DNA of 44,286 nucleotides, taken from a virus. Below the pieces are notes generated by a model. It worked only from the letters and a program-made list of their open reading frames with translations. It searched no databases and was not told where the DNA came from. The DNA is taken from IMG/VR virus record IMGVR_UViG_3300037264_000664, positions 1 to 44,286 of that record. The stretch is one strand, 5' to 3'. The position numbers were made by a program, and so were the translations under genes. This document shows, one piece after another, positions 17,803 to 23,322 of this stretch (its first letter is position 1; every line of letters starts with the position of its first letter).

Positions 17803-18039
17803 ATGGATCAAGCACAACTGGCGCAAGAACTGCGCAACGTCTCTGGACAGGTCGCGAAGATCCGGACTGAAACTGCGGCGACTCTGCAGAAGGTCATCGA
17901 TCTGCAGGGCACCATTGGTACGGTCGGTACTGTCGTGACCCAGGAGGTCATCGACGCGCTCACCGCGCTCAAGGTGCAGGCGCAGCTCACCGATGATCTG
18001 GTGCCCGACGTTTCCGCGCCGCCGCCGATCGTGATCTAA
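17803..18039 (+). CDS. Small helical phage protein, 78 aa
   Basis: ATG 17803 is preceded by GAAGGA with six-base spacing, the best ribosome-binding site in the frame. The product (MDQAQLAQELRNVSGQ...) is amphipathic and probably helical or coiled-coil, and ends DDLVPD plus a Pro/Val tail. Phages commonly carry small proteins of this design near the lysis genes; their role is unknown. The frame is open further upstream to ATG 17662, which would give 125 residues. That start has no Shine-Dalgarno, but TACACT at 17648-17653 could be a -10 box for a leaderless transcript. Bases 17598-17802 otherwise contain only the divergent start of the reverse-strand gene. Confidence 0.62.
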   Translation: MDQAQLAQELRNVSGQVAKIRTETAATLQKVIDLQGTIGTVGTVVTQEVIDALTALKVQAQLTDDLVPDVSAPPPIVI

Positions 18040-18066
18040 AACCCGGGCCGGCGGCGCCGGAATCAA

Positions 18067-18390
18067 GTGCTTTCCTTTGCGCCCGACAAGTCCACGCACG
18101 GGATGGCCGGCTACGGCGCCGCTTGCCTGACCACGTGCGCCGCTCTGGTTGCCGGCCTTGGTTTGGCCCTGGCGGCGGTTTGCGGGGTTGCCGTGGCCGG
18201 GGCCCTCGGTCTGGCAATCGAGTGGCGTCAAGCGCAGTTGAACCGCCAGCGCATTGCGGCCGGCGAAGCGCCGCGCCACGATGTTGACCCGGCCGACGCC
18301 GTGGCGACGCTCCTGGGGGGCTGCGCCTACGAGGCGCCGCTGCTGACGATCTACATGGCCTACGCGTTCCTCCAGTGGCTGAAACACTAG
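18067..18390 (+). CDS. Small membrane protein, holin-like, 107 aa
   Basis: GTG start, 107 residues. A long hydrophobic stretch (~residues 15-50, rich in Ala, Gly, Leu and Val) is followed by a charged segment containing QAQLNRQRIAAGE, then DPADAVATLLGGC and a second hydrophobic segment at the end. The DP-D-ATLLGG pattern recurs in small phage membrane proteins of lysis clusters. It may be a holin or holin partner; the larger candidate is at 20161-20520. The next gene starts inside its last codons. Confidence 0.65.
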   Translation: MLSFAPDKSTHGMAGYGAACLTTCAALVAGLGLALAAVCGVAVAGALGLAIEWRQAQLNRQRIAAGEAPRHDVDPADAVATLLGGCAYEAPLLTIYMAYAFLQWLKH

Positions 18391-18524
18391 ACTCGTGGTT
18401 TTGGGGCGCGGTCTGCCTCGCGGGCGCCGTCGTCATCCTTCGGTTGCTGTGGTGGGGGAACAAAGACCCCGCGACACCACGCGACGATTTCCCGCCGACA
18501 CTTCCCGACGTTTGGAAGCACTGA
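18375..18524 (+). CDS. 49-aa single-pass membrane protein
   Basis: GTG 18375 lies inside the end of the previous gene and the frame ends at TGA 18522-18524. The product has one clear membrane segment (FWGAVCLAGAVVILRLLWW) followed by a Pro- and Asp-rich soluble tail ending LPDVWKH. Overlapping starts of this kind are usual in this operon. It is a small lysis-block protein of unknown role. Confidence 0.6.
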   Translation: MAETLDSWFWGAVCLAGAVVILRLLWWGNKDPATPRDDFPPTLPDVWKH

Positions 18525-18527
18525 ACA

Positions 18528-18827
18528 ATGGCCGATTGCCCACCATGCCACGGGAGCTGTGAGCAAAGTGACAAGTGCCCCACTTGGCGAGGCGTGCCGG
18601 GCCTAGTCATCACGAACCGCACACGCACCGGCGGCGGCATCGTGATCGGCCAGCGGTGGCCAGGCTACCCACACGTGCGCGATCAGGGCGAAAGTGCGGA
18701 CATGATCCAGAAAAGCCTTCTCGCCGGAGCGGAAGATCCACAGTCAAATGGGTGGCGCGCTGTGCTTCGTGCCGTGACCAAGAAACTCGCCCGCCGAGTA
18801 GCAGCCCTGATTGGAGGAGACCGATGA
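18528..18827 (+). CDS. Cys-rich N-terminus small protein, 99 aa
   Basis: ATG 18528 follows the previous stop by three bases, with GGAAG further upstream. The N-terminus holds four cysteines (CPPC, C12, C17) that could bind a metal, then TNRTRTGGGIVIG and a basic C-terminal helix (AVTKKLARRVAALIG). The product has no signal peptide or membrane segment. I do not recognise the family. Its stop overlaps a tiny downstream start (ATGA). Confidence 0.55.
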   Translation: MADCPPCHGSCEQSDKCPTWRGVPGLVITNRTRTGGGIVIGQRWPGYPHVRDQGESADMIQKSLLAGAEDPQSNGWRAVLRAVTKKLARRVAALIGGDR

Positions 18828-18877
18828 GCTGCCCGGCACCAGAGACGGCCGGCGCCGAGGGCGAAACGTCTGCGTGA
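18824..18877 (+). CDS. Possible 17-aa micropeptide
   Basis: ATG 18824 overlaps the previous stop (ATGA) and has a near-perfect GGAGGA ribosome-binding site, but the frame ends after 17 codons. The peptide is Ala/Glu/Pro-rich. It may be a translation-coupling leader for the next gene or the remnant of a deleted gene. Without conservation data it cannot be called a gene with certainty. Confidence 0.3.
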   Translation: MSCPAPETAGAEGETSA

Positions 18878-18937
18878 AACCCCTCGCCACCCTCCTCCTT
18901 CAACACGCAGTTACACAAGCGCTGGTTACACTTCACC

Positions 18938-19186
18938 ATGACGGACTTGAATGCCAGTCTAGAAATCGGCAAGCTGCAAGAGCAAGTCGCGGCAGTTCGC
19001 CGAGACAATGACAGGATGGCGGCGAGTCTTGAGCAGATCGAAAAGGACGTTCGAGGAATGGCCCAAACCCTCAGCGAAGCCCGAGGTGGTTGGAAGGTTC
19101 TGGTAGCCATCGGAACCGCCGGTGGGCTCGCCGGGAGCTTTCTGTCATCGTCTTGGACCTGGTTCACGTCAAGGGGCGGATCATGA
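18938..19186 (+). CDS. Coiled-coil plus membrane anchor protein, 82 aa
   Basis: ATG 18938. Residues 5-50 form a charged amphipathic helix (IGKLQEQVAAVRRDNDRM...), followed by a C-terminal hydrophobic segment (WKVLVAIGTAGGLAGSFL). This coiled-coil plus tail-anchor layout is common among phage lysis-cluster proteins and BDR-like or holin-associated proteins. The stop overlaps the next ATG (ATGA). Confidence 0.7.
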   Translation: MTDLNASLEIGKLQEQVAAVRRDNDRMAASLEQIEKDVRGMAQTLSEARGGWKVLVAIGTAGGLAGSFLSSSWTWFTSRGGS

Positions 19187-19281
19187 CTATCCTCGACTGG
19201 TTGGCTGAGATCGGCCACAAGATCACGTTAGGTTGGCGAGCCCTGATGTATAAAGTCGGGTTCCGCAAGGACGACGACTAA
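19183..19281 (+). CDS. 32-aa small protein
   Basis: ATG 19183 overlaps the preceding stop and has AAGGGG upstream. The product (MTILDWLAEIGHKITLGWRA...) is a short amphipathic helix with an acidic DDD end. The next gene begins on the base right after its stop. It is too short for any family assignment, but tight coupling on both sides and a good ribosome-binding site support it. Confidence 0.55.
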   Translation: MTILDWLAEIGHKITLGWRALMYKVGFRKDDD

Positions 19282-19572
19282 ATGCGTATCCTGCTGCTTT
19301 TGCTGGTTCTCTCAGGCCAGGTTCATGCGGCAGTTGTTGCTCACGCAGTGACCAATGACAACAAGGTTCTGAATCTCCACGATGTCAAATGCGACACCAT
19401 GGGGTATCGAGCAGAACTCGTTTCAGAACTGATAACCGTCTTCCAAGGTTGCTGGGCGCCACATCCGAACATCAACGGGGCGATTCACATTACATGGAAA
19501 GACGGTGATGAATCGGTAGTCCCGAGATCGGTCTTCAAGGCCGGGCCATACGGTACGAACGTGAGCAAATGA
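19282..19572 (+). CDS. Small exported protein with signal peptide, 96 aa
   Basis: Starts directly after the previous stop (TAAATG). The N-terminus is a typical Sec signal peptide: MRILLLLLVLSGQVHA, with likely cleavage after VHA. The mature part (~80 residues) has two cysteines (in KCDTMG and GCWAP) that could pair in the periplasm, and a beta-rich look (INGAIHITWKDGDESVVP). Location in the lysis block suggests a periplasmic function, perhaps linked to envelope breakdown or superinfection exclusion. This is inference only. Confidence 0.7.
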   Translation: MRILLLLLVLSGQVHAAVVAHAVTNDNKVLNLHDVKCDTMGYRAELVSELITVFQGCWAPHPNINGAIHITWKDGDESVVPRSVFKAGPYGTNVSK

Positions 19573-19772
19573 GAAGCAACATGCAGCGTCTCTTGCGTCT
19601 ACCCCCAGATGAAGAGCGTTGCGCTTGCAGAGGCCCGTGCCACGACCGGCATGGATGCCTCAGATGGCGGGCCTATGACTACCCCGGAACCCCGCTAGCC
19701 GACTACAGTTTCGAGCGAGGCGAGACGTGCGATCACTTCCTTGCCCTGCCAGAGAATCAGGAGGCTCCGTGA
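19569..19772 (+). CDS. Cys-rich small protein, 67 aa
   Basis: ATG 19569 overlaps the preceding stop (ATGA). The product holds five cysteines, including CACRGPC, HGC and ETC, with several His residues, a pattern that could fold around zinc. ATG 19581 is an alternative start. Its stop overlaps the GTG of the endolysin gene. Family unknown. Confidence 0.6.
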   Translation: MRSNMQRLLRLPPDEERCACRGPCHDRHGCLRWRAYDYPGTPLADYSFERGETCDHFLALPENQEAP

Positions 19773-20164
19773 TTACACTTCGGGATTATTGGATGGGAAG
19801 GGACGAGCAGTATCCCCTGGCCATGACTCCGGAGATCGAGGCTAACGCCGAGCGCCTGTTGGGATTGGTGAATGCTCTGTTGGCGATTTATGGGGACAAT
19901 CATACCAAGGTCAATTCGGGGTGGCGCCCCCCAAGCGTGAACGCCGCAACGCCCAATGCGGCTCTGCATAGCAAGCACATGACGGGCCAGGCGATAGACC
20001 TCGCGGACCCGGACGGAGAGTTGGATGATTGGCTCGCATCCGATGCTGGGCTGGACGCTTTGAACAAGATCGGTCTGTGGGTCGAGCACCCGGCGGCGAC
20101 GAAGGGTTGGGCGCATTTGCAATCGATGCCGCCGAAGTCCGGGCGTCGGGTATTTTATCCATGA
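19769..20164 (+). CDS. Endolysin, peptidase M15-type (DD-carboxypeptidase-like)
   Basis: GTG 19769 (GTGA overlap with the previous stop, CAGGAGG upstream) gives 131 residues. Motifs of the M15 zinc peptidase family are visible: SGWRPP, then SKHMTGQAIDLAD, with His and Asp as metal ligands, and the C-terminal WAHLQ with the third ligand His. Phage members of this family cut peptide bonds in peptidoglycan. There is no signal peptide, so release would need a holin, and a holin candidate follows directly. The ATGA overlap couples it to that gene. Confidence 0.85.
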   Translation: MITLRDYWMGRDEQYPLAMTPEIEANAERLLGLVNALLAIYGDNHTKVNSGWRPPSVNAATPNAALHSKHMTGQAIDLADPDGELDDWLASDAGLDALNKIGLWVEHPAATKGWAHLQSMPPKSGRRVFYP

Positions 20165-20520
20165 GTCTCGACCAATTCCTTGTCTGGTGGGCGTCGGCCT
20201 TCGATGGCCCATTCGCGGTACTCTTGCTGCTGTTGGCCGGTCTGGCAATCATGCTATGGCGAGCGCAGAAGAATGGACACCTGGACTTCGCCAAGATGTT
20301 CAAGGACGAGAACGGCAAAGAGTCAGGATTACGATTCTGCGTTTTGGGGGCGTGGATCATTTCGAGTTGGGTCGTGATGGCCGATTTGGTGGCGCAGAAG
20401 CAAGGTGACGCTGCACTGCTTGGAATCTATCTCGCCACATGGTCGGGGTCCGCGGTGTTCATCAGGGCACTAGAGCGGTGGGATGGAAGTCTCGCAAAGA
20501 AACCCAACATCACGACATGA
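20161..20520 (+). CDS. Holin candidate, three membrane segments, 119 aa
   Basis: ATG 20161 overlaps the endolysin stop. Hydrophobic segments lie at about residues 15-33 (FAVLLLLLAGLAIMLW), 57-78 (FCVLGAWIISSWVVMADL) and 86-104 (ALLGIYLATWSGSAVFI), separated by charged loops including AKMFKDENGKESGLR. The position between endolysin and spanins supports a holin that opens the inner membrane for the endolysin. No specific holin family was identified. Confidence 0.7.
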   Translation: MSLDQFLVWWASAFDGPFAVLLLLLAGLAIMLWRAQKNGHLDFAKMFKDENGKESGLRFCVLGAWIISSWVVMADLVAQKQGDAALLGIYLATWSGSAVFIRALERWDGSLAKKPNITT

Positions 20521-21077
20521 TAAATTTCCTTGCCCTCATCCCAGGTCTAGGAGCCCTGAAAGCCATAGCCATTGCTGCGGCGATTACCTCGTTGGTGGCT
20601 ACGGGGGTTGGGATTGAACGTTACTACGCGGGGAAGAAAGCCGGGGTATCTCAAGACAAGAAACGAAGCGATGCCGTCATCGACAAACTCAGACACGACG
20701 CCCAGAACGCCTACGACCAAATCATGGCGTCGTATCGGAGTCTGGAAAACTCGATGAACTCGGCTATCAAGGAGAAACAACGTGAGTACGACAAAGCCAA
20801 AGCGAAGCATCAGGAAGTACTTGTGGCTGAGCGTGCTACCGCTGCTGCTGACAGTGACATCTTGCGCAAACGTTTCGAGTCCGGACCCGCTACCGGTTGC
20901 AGTAGCAACACCACCCAGATTCCCGCCACCCCCAGCAGTGGAGATGCCCCCGCCATCGGGGACGTACTGGATGACCTATTGCGAAGGACGAAAGAACTTG
21001 CAGGAGCGGCTGAAGGTCACGCTGAGTCCGTCAGAACTCTGCACGATGCTTGGCGTTCGGTAGAGGCTATTCGCTGA
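20517..21077 (+). CDS. Rz: Rz-like inner-membrane spanin
   Basis: ATG 20517 overlaps the holin candidate stop. 186 residues: N-terminal membrane anchor (ALKAIAIAAAITSLVATGVGI), then a long charged coiled coil in the periplasm (about residues 45-120, e.g. AIKEKQREYDKAKAKH). This is the i-spanin design, which acts with an outer-membrane lipoprotein to fuse the two membranes in the last step of lysis. The partner Rz1 gene lies nested in another frame. The stop TGA 21075-21077 touches the left edge of the attC cassette array. Confidence 0.85.
   Translation: MINFLALIPGLGALKAIAIAAAITSLVATGVGIERYYAGKKAGVSQDKKRSDAVIDKLRHDAQNAYDQIMASYRSLENSMNSAIKEKQREYDKAKAKHQEVLVAERATAAADSDILRKRFESGPATGCSSNTTQIPATPSSGDAPAIGDVLDDLLRRTKELAGAAEGHAESVRTLHDAWRSVEAIR
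20782..21063 (+). CDS. Rz1: Rz1-like outer-membrane spanin lipoprotein, nested in Rz
   Basis: A GTG-started frame of 93 residues fully inside Rz in another frame, the classical nested arrangement. The N-terminus is basic (TTKPKRSIRKYLW), followed by a hydrophobic core and a lipobox ending TVTSC, so cysteine 28 would be lipid-modified. The mature part is Pro-rich (RFPPPPAVEMPPPSG), as in known o-spanins. It is longer than lambda Rz1 but within the range seen in other phages. Confidence 0.85.
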   Translation: MSTTKPKRSIRKYLWLSVLPLLLTVTSCANVSSPDPLPVAVATPPRFPPPPAVEMPPPSGTYWMTYCEGRKNLQERLKVTLSPSELCTMLGVR

Positions 21078-21097
21078 TGTTATTGGAAACGTTAGGC
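21076..21097 (+). repeat. Left boundary of the cassette array: 12-bp repeat plus core box
   Basis: GATGTTATTGGA (21076-21087) followed closely by the core box GTTAGGC (21091-21097). The same 12 bp recur at 21319-21330, again followed by GTTAGGC after a longer spacer. The two copies flank the first cassette gene. No partner GCCTAAC is visible, so this is at best the remnant of an attC or the insertion target of the array. Confidence 0.6.
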
Positions 21098-21316
21098 GTA
21101 TGCGTCTTCATCGGGGTCGTACCACTTGCCGCGACTGAAGCGTTTCACCAACTTCAGCGAGTCCATGCAAAGCACGTTTGCCCATCCCCCGGCGTACTCG
21201 AATTCGTTCGGGTCGTGCCCTGCTATGGCCTGATCTAGCGTGTCGAATCGACCCTTCAGGTCTTCGGCGCCTCCGCTTGGGTAGTAGTCGTTTCCAGCAA
21301 AAAGTAGGTATTCCAT
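21092..21316 (-). CDS. Cassette gene 1: acidic 74-aa protein
   Basis: Leftward frame whose TAA stop is the complement of TTA inside the core box GTTAGGC. The product (MEYLLFAGNDYYPSGG...) is acidic and ends WYDPDEDAYA, without membrane segments. Its start lies at the edge of the second 12-bp repeat and has no clear Shine-Dalgarno. The whole gene fits between two core boxes, so it behaves as one mobile cassette. Small phage proteins of this type are common and unassigned. Confidence 0.68.
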   Translation of the reverse strand: MEYLLFAGNDYYPSGGAEDLKGRFDTLDQAIAGHDPNEFEYAGGWANVLCMDSLKLVKRFSRGKWYDPDEDAYA

Positions 21317-21318
21317 CG

Positions 21319-21356
21319 GATGTTATTGGACACTTGTCGTCTATAACACGTTAGGC
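21319..21356 (+). repeat. Degenerate attC-like site
   Basis: The 12-bp repeat GATGTTATTGGA, a short hairpin with arms TGTTAT (21321-21326) and ATAACA (21343-21348), then a perfect core box GTTAGGC (21350-21356). The opposite core box (GCCTAAC) is missing, so the site is much shorter than the three complete attC sites to the right. It may be a decayed attC. Confidence 0.5.
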
Positions 21357-21686
21357 CGCACGAACAGCCGCCCGTGCGCGCAGCATCTCGTCTGCCATCT
21401 CATAGGCGTAATCGGCCACCCATGCCTGAACCTGCCGCCATTCATCGGCCTCTATCTCGCCGCTGTCGTACCGCTGCCGAGCCGACTGCATTTCCATCTG
21501 CATGGCCTTTGCCGCGAAGTAGTCCCGAAGGCTCATGCCCGGCTCATCGCCCGGCGTCACCAAAAACAGGTTGTCGCCTGCGGGCTGGCTGCGCTCCGGT
21601 TTGTACGGGAACGCGGCGCCACCGTCCGCGTGCGGCCTAACCTGGCGCTCAAGCGGAGCACCAACGGCCGGTTCAGTCTGTGCCAT
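21351..21686 (-). CDS. Cassette gene 2: phage-type protein with RDYFAAKAMQ motif
   Basis: 111 residues from ATG 21686, chosen because AAAGGA sits five bases upstream; ATG 21692 in the same frame is possible. The stop TAA lies in the core box at 21350-21356. The core MSLRDYFAAKAMQ...YEMADEML resembles a small protein family widespread in phage genomes, with no known function. The first 17 codons (up to PLERQVRPH) are encoded by the attC site at 21635-21736, so ribosome-binding site and start lie in the attC loop. The gene runs opposite to the attC orientation. Confidence 0.8.
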   Translation of the reverse strand: MAQTEPAVGAPLERQVRPHADGGAAFPYKPERSQPAGDNLFLVTPGDEPGMSLRDYFAAKAMQMEMQSARQRYDSGEIEADEWRQVQAWVADYAYEMADEMLRARAAVRAA

Positions 21687-21736
21687 CTTCATCCTTTCGT
21701 GCGGGCCGTTGGTGCCCGCTTAGCTCTACGTTAGGC
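21635..21736 (+). other. attC recombination site 2 (102 bp)
   Basis: Core boxes GCCTAAC (21635-21641) and GTTAGGC (21730-21736) bracket an imperfect palindrome. The left arm reads GCT-C-AAGCGG-A-GCACC and pairs with GGTGC-CCGCTT-AGC on the right, leaving C and A unpaired. These two extrahelical positions are the hallmark of integron attC sites and set the top strand as the + strand. The unpaired spacers next to the boxes are also as expected. The loop carries the start region of cassette gene 2 on the opposite strand. Confidence 0.9.
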
Positions 21737-22273
21737 CCCATGAATACGGCACTCCCACAGCACGCGCGGAACTCCGCCATTGCCTACCGGGTCGCGCTTG
21801 TCCTTCAGGGCCACGCTGCTTTCGGCCCAACTCTTGCGGGCTTCCAGCGTCTTCACTTTCACCCAGCCGGCCGCTCGCAGGCTTGCGCCAGTCTCGTCGG
21901 CCTGGGTGTACGTAATGCACCGCTTGTAGCCCATCGCCTTCGCAGCGCGCCACACAGCACCGTAGAGCATGCTGTTCGCGTTCGGCGTGCCATCGGTGCA
22001 TGTGCGGTTCACTTCCAGCGTCACGCCGTCGTCGTAGTGCCTGGCCACCGGGCGCCCAGCTGTCGCCACGCCCACAAGGTCGGCGCCAGCCCGCAGGCCA
22101 ACCCCGAACTTCCAACCGCGTGGCGGCTTGTTGTGGCGGTGGTGCAGGGCAATGAACTCGCACGCCTGCCGCAGTGTCACCGGCACCACATGGGGCCTAA
22201 CCCGGCGGTCAAGCGGAATGCCCACGGCGGGGCAGTCCGTCGCGTCTTCCAGCAGTAGTGCCGCCGTGGTCAT
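21731..22273 (-). CDS. Cassette gene 3: XF1762-like protein (GNAT-type fold)
   Basis: 180 residues. The core from VPVTLRQACEFIALHHRH through GVATAGRPVARHYDDG, LEVNRTCTDGTPNANSMLYG and AAKAMGYKRCITYT to GASLRAAGW matches the XF1762 family of phage-associated acetyltransferase-like proteins as I know it; activity is unproven. The stop TAA lies in core box 21730-21736. The ATG at 22273 is in the right arm of the attC site 22195-22294, and AAAGG at 22282-22286 is its ribosome-binding site, so the first 26 codons (to about PLDRRVRPH) are attC-derived. The gene is antiparallel to the attC. Confidence 0.85.
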   Translation of the reverse strand: MTTAALLLEDATDCPAVGIPLDRRVRPHVVPVTLRQACEFIALHHRHNKPPRGWKFGVGLRAGADLVGVATAGRPVARHYDDGVTLEVNRTCTDGTPNANSMLYGAVWRAAKAMGYKRCITYTQADETGASLRAAGWVKVKTLEARKSWAESSVALKDKRDPVGNGGVPRVLWECRIHGA

Positions 22274-22294
22274 CCGCTTACCTTTACGTTAGGC
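22195..22294 (+). other. attC recombination site 3 (100 bp)
   Basis: Core boxes GCCTAAC (22195-22201) and GTTAGGC (22288-22294). The left arm GGT-C-AAGCGG-A-ATG pairs with CAT-CCGCTT-ACC on the right, again leaving exactly C and A unpaired, and CACGGCGG pairs with CCGCCGTG further in. Same orientation as the other complete attC sites. The right arm contains the start codon and ribosome-binding site of cassette gene 3 on the minus strand. Confidence 0.9.
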
Positions 22295-22498
22295 CCCTGA
22301 TTCATCGGCTGGCGGCAAGGTGTAGATCGTGAAGTTCACCGCCCTACCAGGCAGCCATGCGCCGGCCTGATTCGCTGGCACTTGTACCGTGATCCACTCC
22401 TCTTTCACGGTGGAGCGCGGCGGACACAGCGTCACGGCAAACATGTCGCCTTGCCCGCACTCGATCTTTGCCACATGGCCCTGGAACTGAATCGTCAT
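22289..22498 (-). CDS. Cassette gene 4: small beta-rich protein, 69 aa
   Basis: 69 residues from ATG 22498, with AGGAGAT six bases upstream. The stop TAA lies in core box 22288-22294. The product (MTIQFQGHVAKIECGQGDMF...) appears beta-rich, with two cysteines, and no recognised motif. Unlike genes 2 and 3 its start is not inside an attC. Bases 22499-22600 between it and the next attC hold no further convincing frame and could contain a promoter; I see no clear one. Confidence 0.75.
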   Translation of the reverse strand: MTIQFQGHVAKIECGQGDMFAVTLCPPRSTVKEEWITVQVPANQAGAWLPGRAVNFTIYTLPPADESGA

Positions 22499-22600
22499 CT
22501 TGATCTCCTGTTGGCCCGCTTTCGCGAGCCGGTTTCAACCCGCCCATGCGAGTACGCATCGGCTCGTGCTACTGTTCAGTTCCGTGGGGTCAGCCGCCCA

Positions 22601-22665
22601 GCCTAACCCTCGGTCGAGCCGACGCTGCCCGGGTACGGTCATCGCGGCTCACCTCTACGTTAGGC
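22601..22665 (+). other. attC recombination site 4 (65 bp)
   Basis: Core boxes GCCTAAC (22601-22607) and GTTAGGC (22659-22665), closer to the classical attC length. The left arm GGT-C-GAGCCG-A-CG pairs with CG-CGGCTC-ACC on the right, leaving C and A extrahelical as in sites 2 and 3 and in known attC sites such as that of aadA1. Top strand is again the + strand. The stop of cassette gene 5 lies in the right core box. Confidence 0.92.
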
Positions 22666-23022
22666 CCCAGGCGCTGGGTGAGCCGTCCTGAATGCCTCTC
22701 TCTCTGCTACTTCCTTGTCAAACAGCGCCTGTGCCCCTCCAAGCGCGCGGGCTTCGTCCAAGTTGGGCAGGTGCCCAGGCCCATCCAGCGTGTTCACGAT
22801 CCACTGCAAACCGTGCCCTGGGCCTCTCAAATGTCCGTCCACCACAGCGGCGCGCATCGCCAGAATCTGGTGGTGCATCAGGTCGCCGAACATGATCGCC
22901 CGGCGCTCGCTGCTGGCTTCGGCAACTTCAACGCCCAGCGCAAACGCCGCCAGTTCCCGGTCAGTCGGCTCCACGCCTGGCAGCTTGCGTTTCCACGCGG
23001 CAATCAGTTGGTCGCTCGTCAT
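22660..23022 (-). CDS. Cassette gene 5: phage-type 120-aa protein
   Basis: ATG 23022 is chosen because AGGA sits five bases upstream; the frame stays open to 23055. The stop TAA is in core box 22659-22665. The product (MTSDQLIAAWKRKLPGVEPTD...) is a soluble, mostly helical protein. The segment FALGVEVAEASSERRAIMFG resembles small unassigned phage proteins. No attC or core box is visible upstream of this gene, so the array has no closing site on its right side, or the site has decayed. Confidence 0.75.
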   Translation of the reverse strand: MTSDQLIAAWKRKLPGVEPTDRELAAFALGVEVAEASSERRAIMFGDLMHHQILAMRAAVVDGHLRGPGHGLQWIVNTLDGPGHLPNLDEARALGGAQALFDKEVAEREAFRTAHPAPGA

Positions 23023-23108
23023 CTTCTTCCTCGTCGGTGTGGTCATCAAGGTCAAACACTACGCCGCAGGCTGCACATCGTTGCCATCTTCATGCTTGCT
23101 CGAGTGGG

Positions 23109-23294
23109 TCAATCATTCTTTCGCCGAGCCTTTGAGAACTCGACGAACCAGTCAGGCCGGAGCAGCCGCAGGTAGCGCTCGTGCTTGGCAGGTAGCACTG
23201 TCTTCCAGTGGTAGGTGGTGATCGGCGCCACGGCCAGCAGCTGGGCGAGCGCATCGCGCCCGCCGGCTTTCCTCATCGCAAACGCTGTGTCCAT
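23109..23294 (-). CDS. Cro/YdaS-like transcriptional repressor, 61 aa
   Basis: The ATG at 23294 gives MDTAFAMRKAGGRDALAQLLAV... with a helix-turn-helix (ALAQLLAVAPITTYHWKTVLP) and the ending LRLLRPDWF, typical of short Cro-like phage repressors. It has no Shine-Dalgarno. A -10 (CATAGT, minus strand, 23300-23305) and -35 (TTGCAA, 23324-23329) with an 18-bp spacer would start the transcript at about the ATG, so the mRNA is probably leaderless. It faces away from the early operon and shares an operator region with it, which suggests control of its own and the early promoter. Confidence 0.78.
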   Translation of the reverse strand: MDTAFAMRKAGGRDALAQLLAVAPITTYHWKTVLPAKHERYLRLLRPDWFVEFSKARRKND

Positions 23295-23298
23295 GCGC

Positions 23299-23313
23299 AA
23301 CTATGCCATAGTT
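23299..23313. promoter_or_regulatory. Perfect 15-bp palindrome over the repressor -10 box
   Basis: AACTATG-C-CATAGTT is a perfect inverted repeat centred on one base. It overlaps the minus-strand -10 (CATAGT) of the Cro-like gene, five bases ahead of its start codon. This is the expected place for an autoregulatory operator. Binding is inferred from symmetry and position. Confidence 0.7.
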
Positions 23314-23322
23314 CTCGGGAGG

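Noticed and set aside
18874-19011. 45-codon frame starting GTG after the 17-aa micropeptide
   Set aside because: It overlaps the better-supported 82-residue gene in another frame and its end is Arg/Ser-rich shadow sequence; the start has no ribosome-binding site.
21076-21097. Resemblance of the left boundary to class 1 attI (TGATGTTAT...)
   Set aside because: Only about ten bases match and the rest of attI, including its integrase-binding repeats, is missing.
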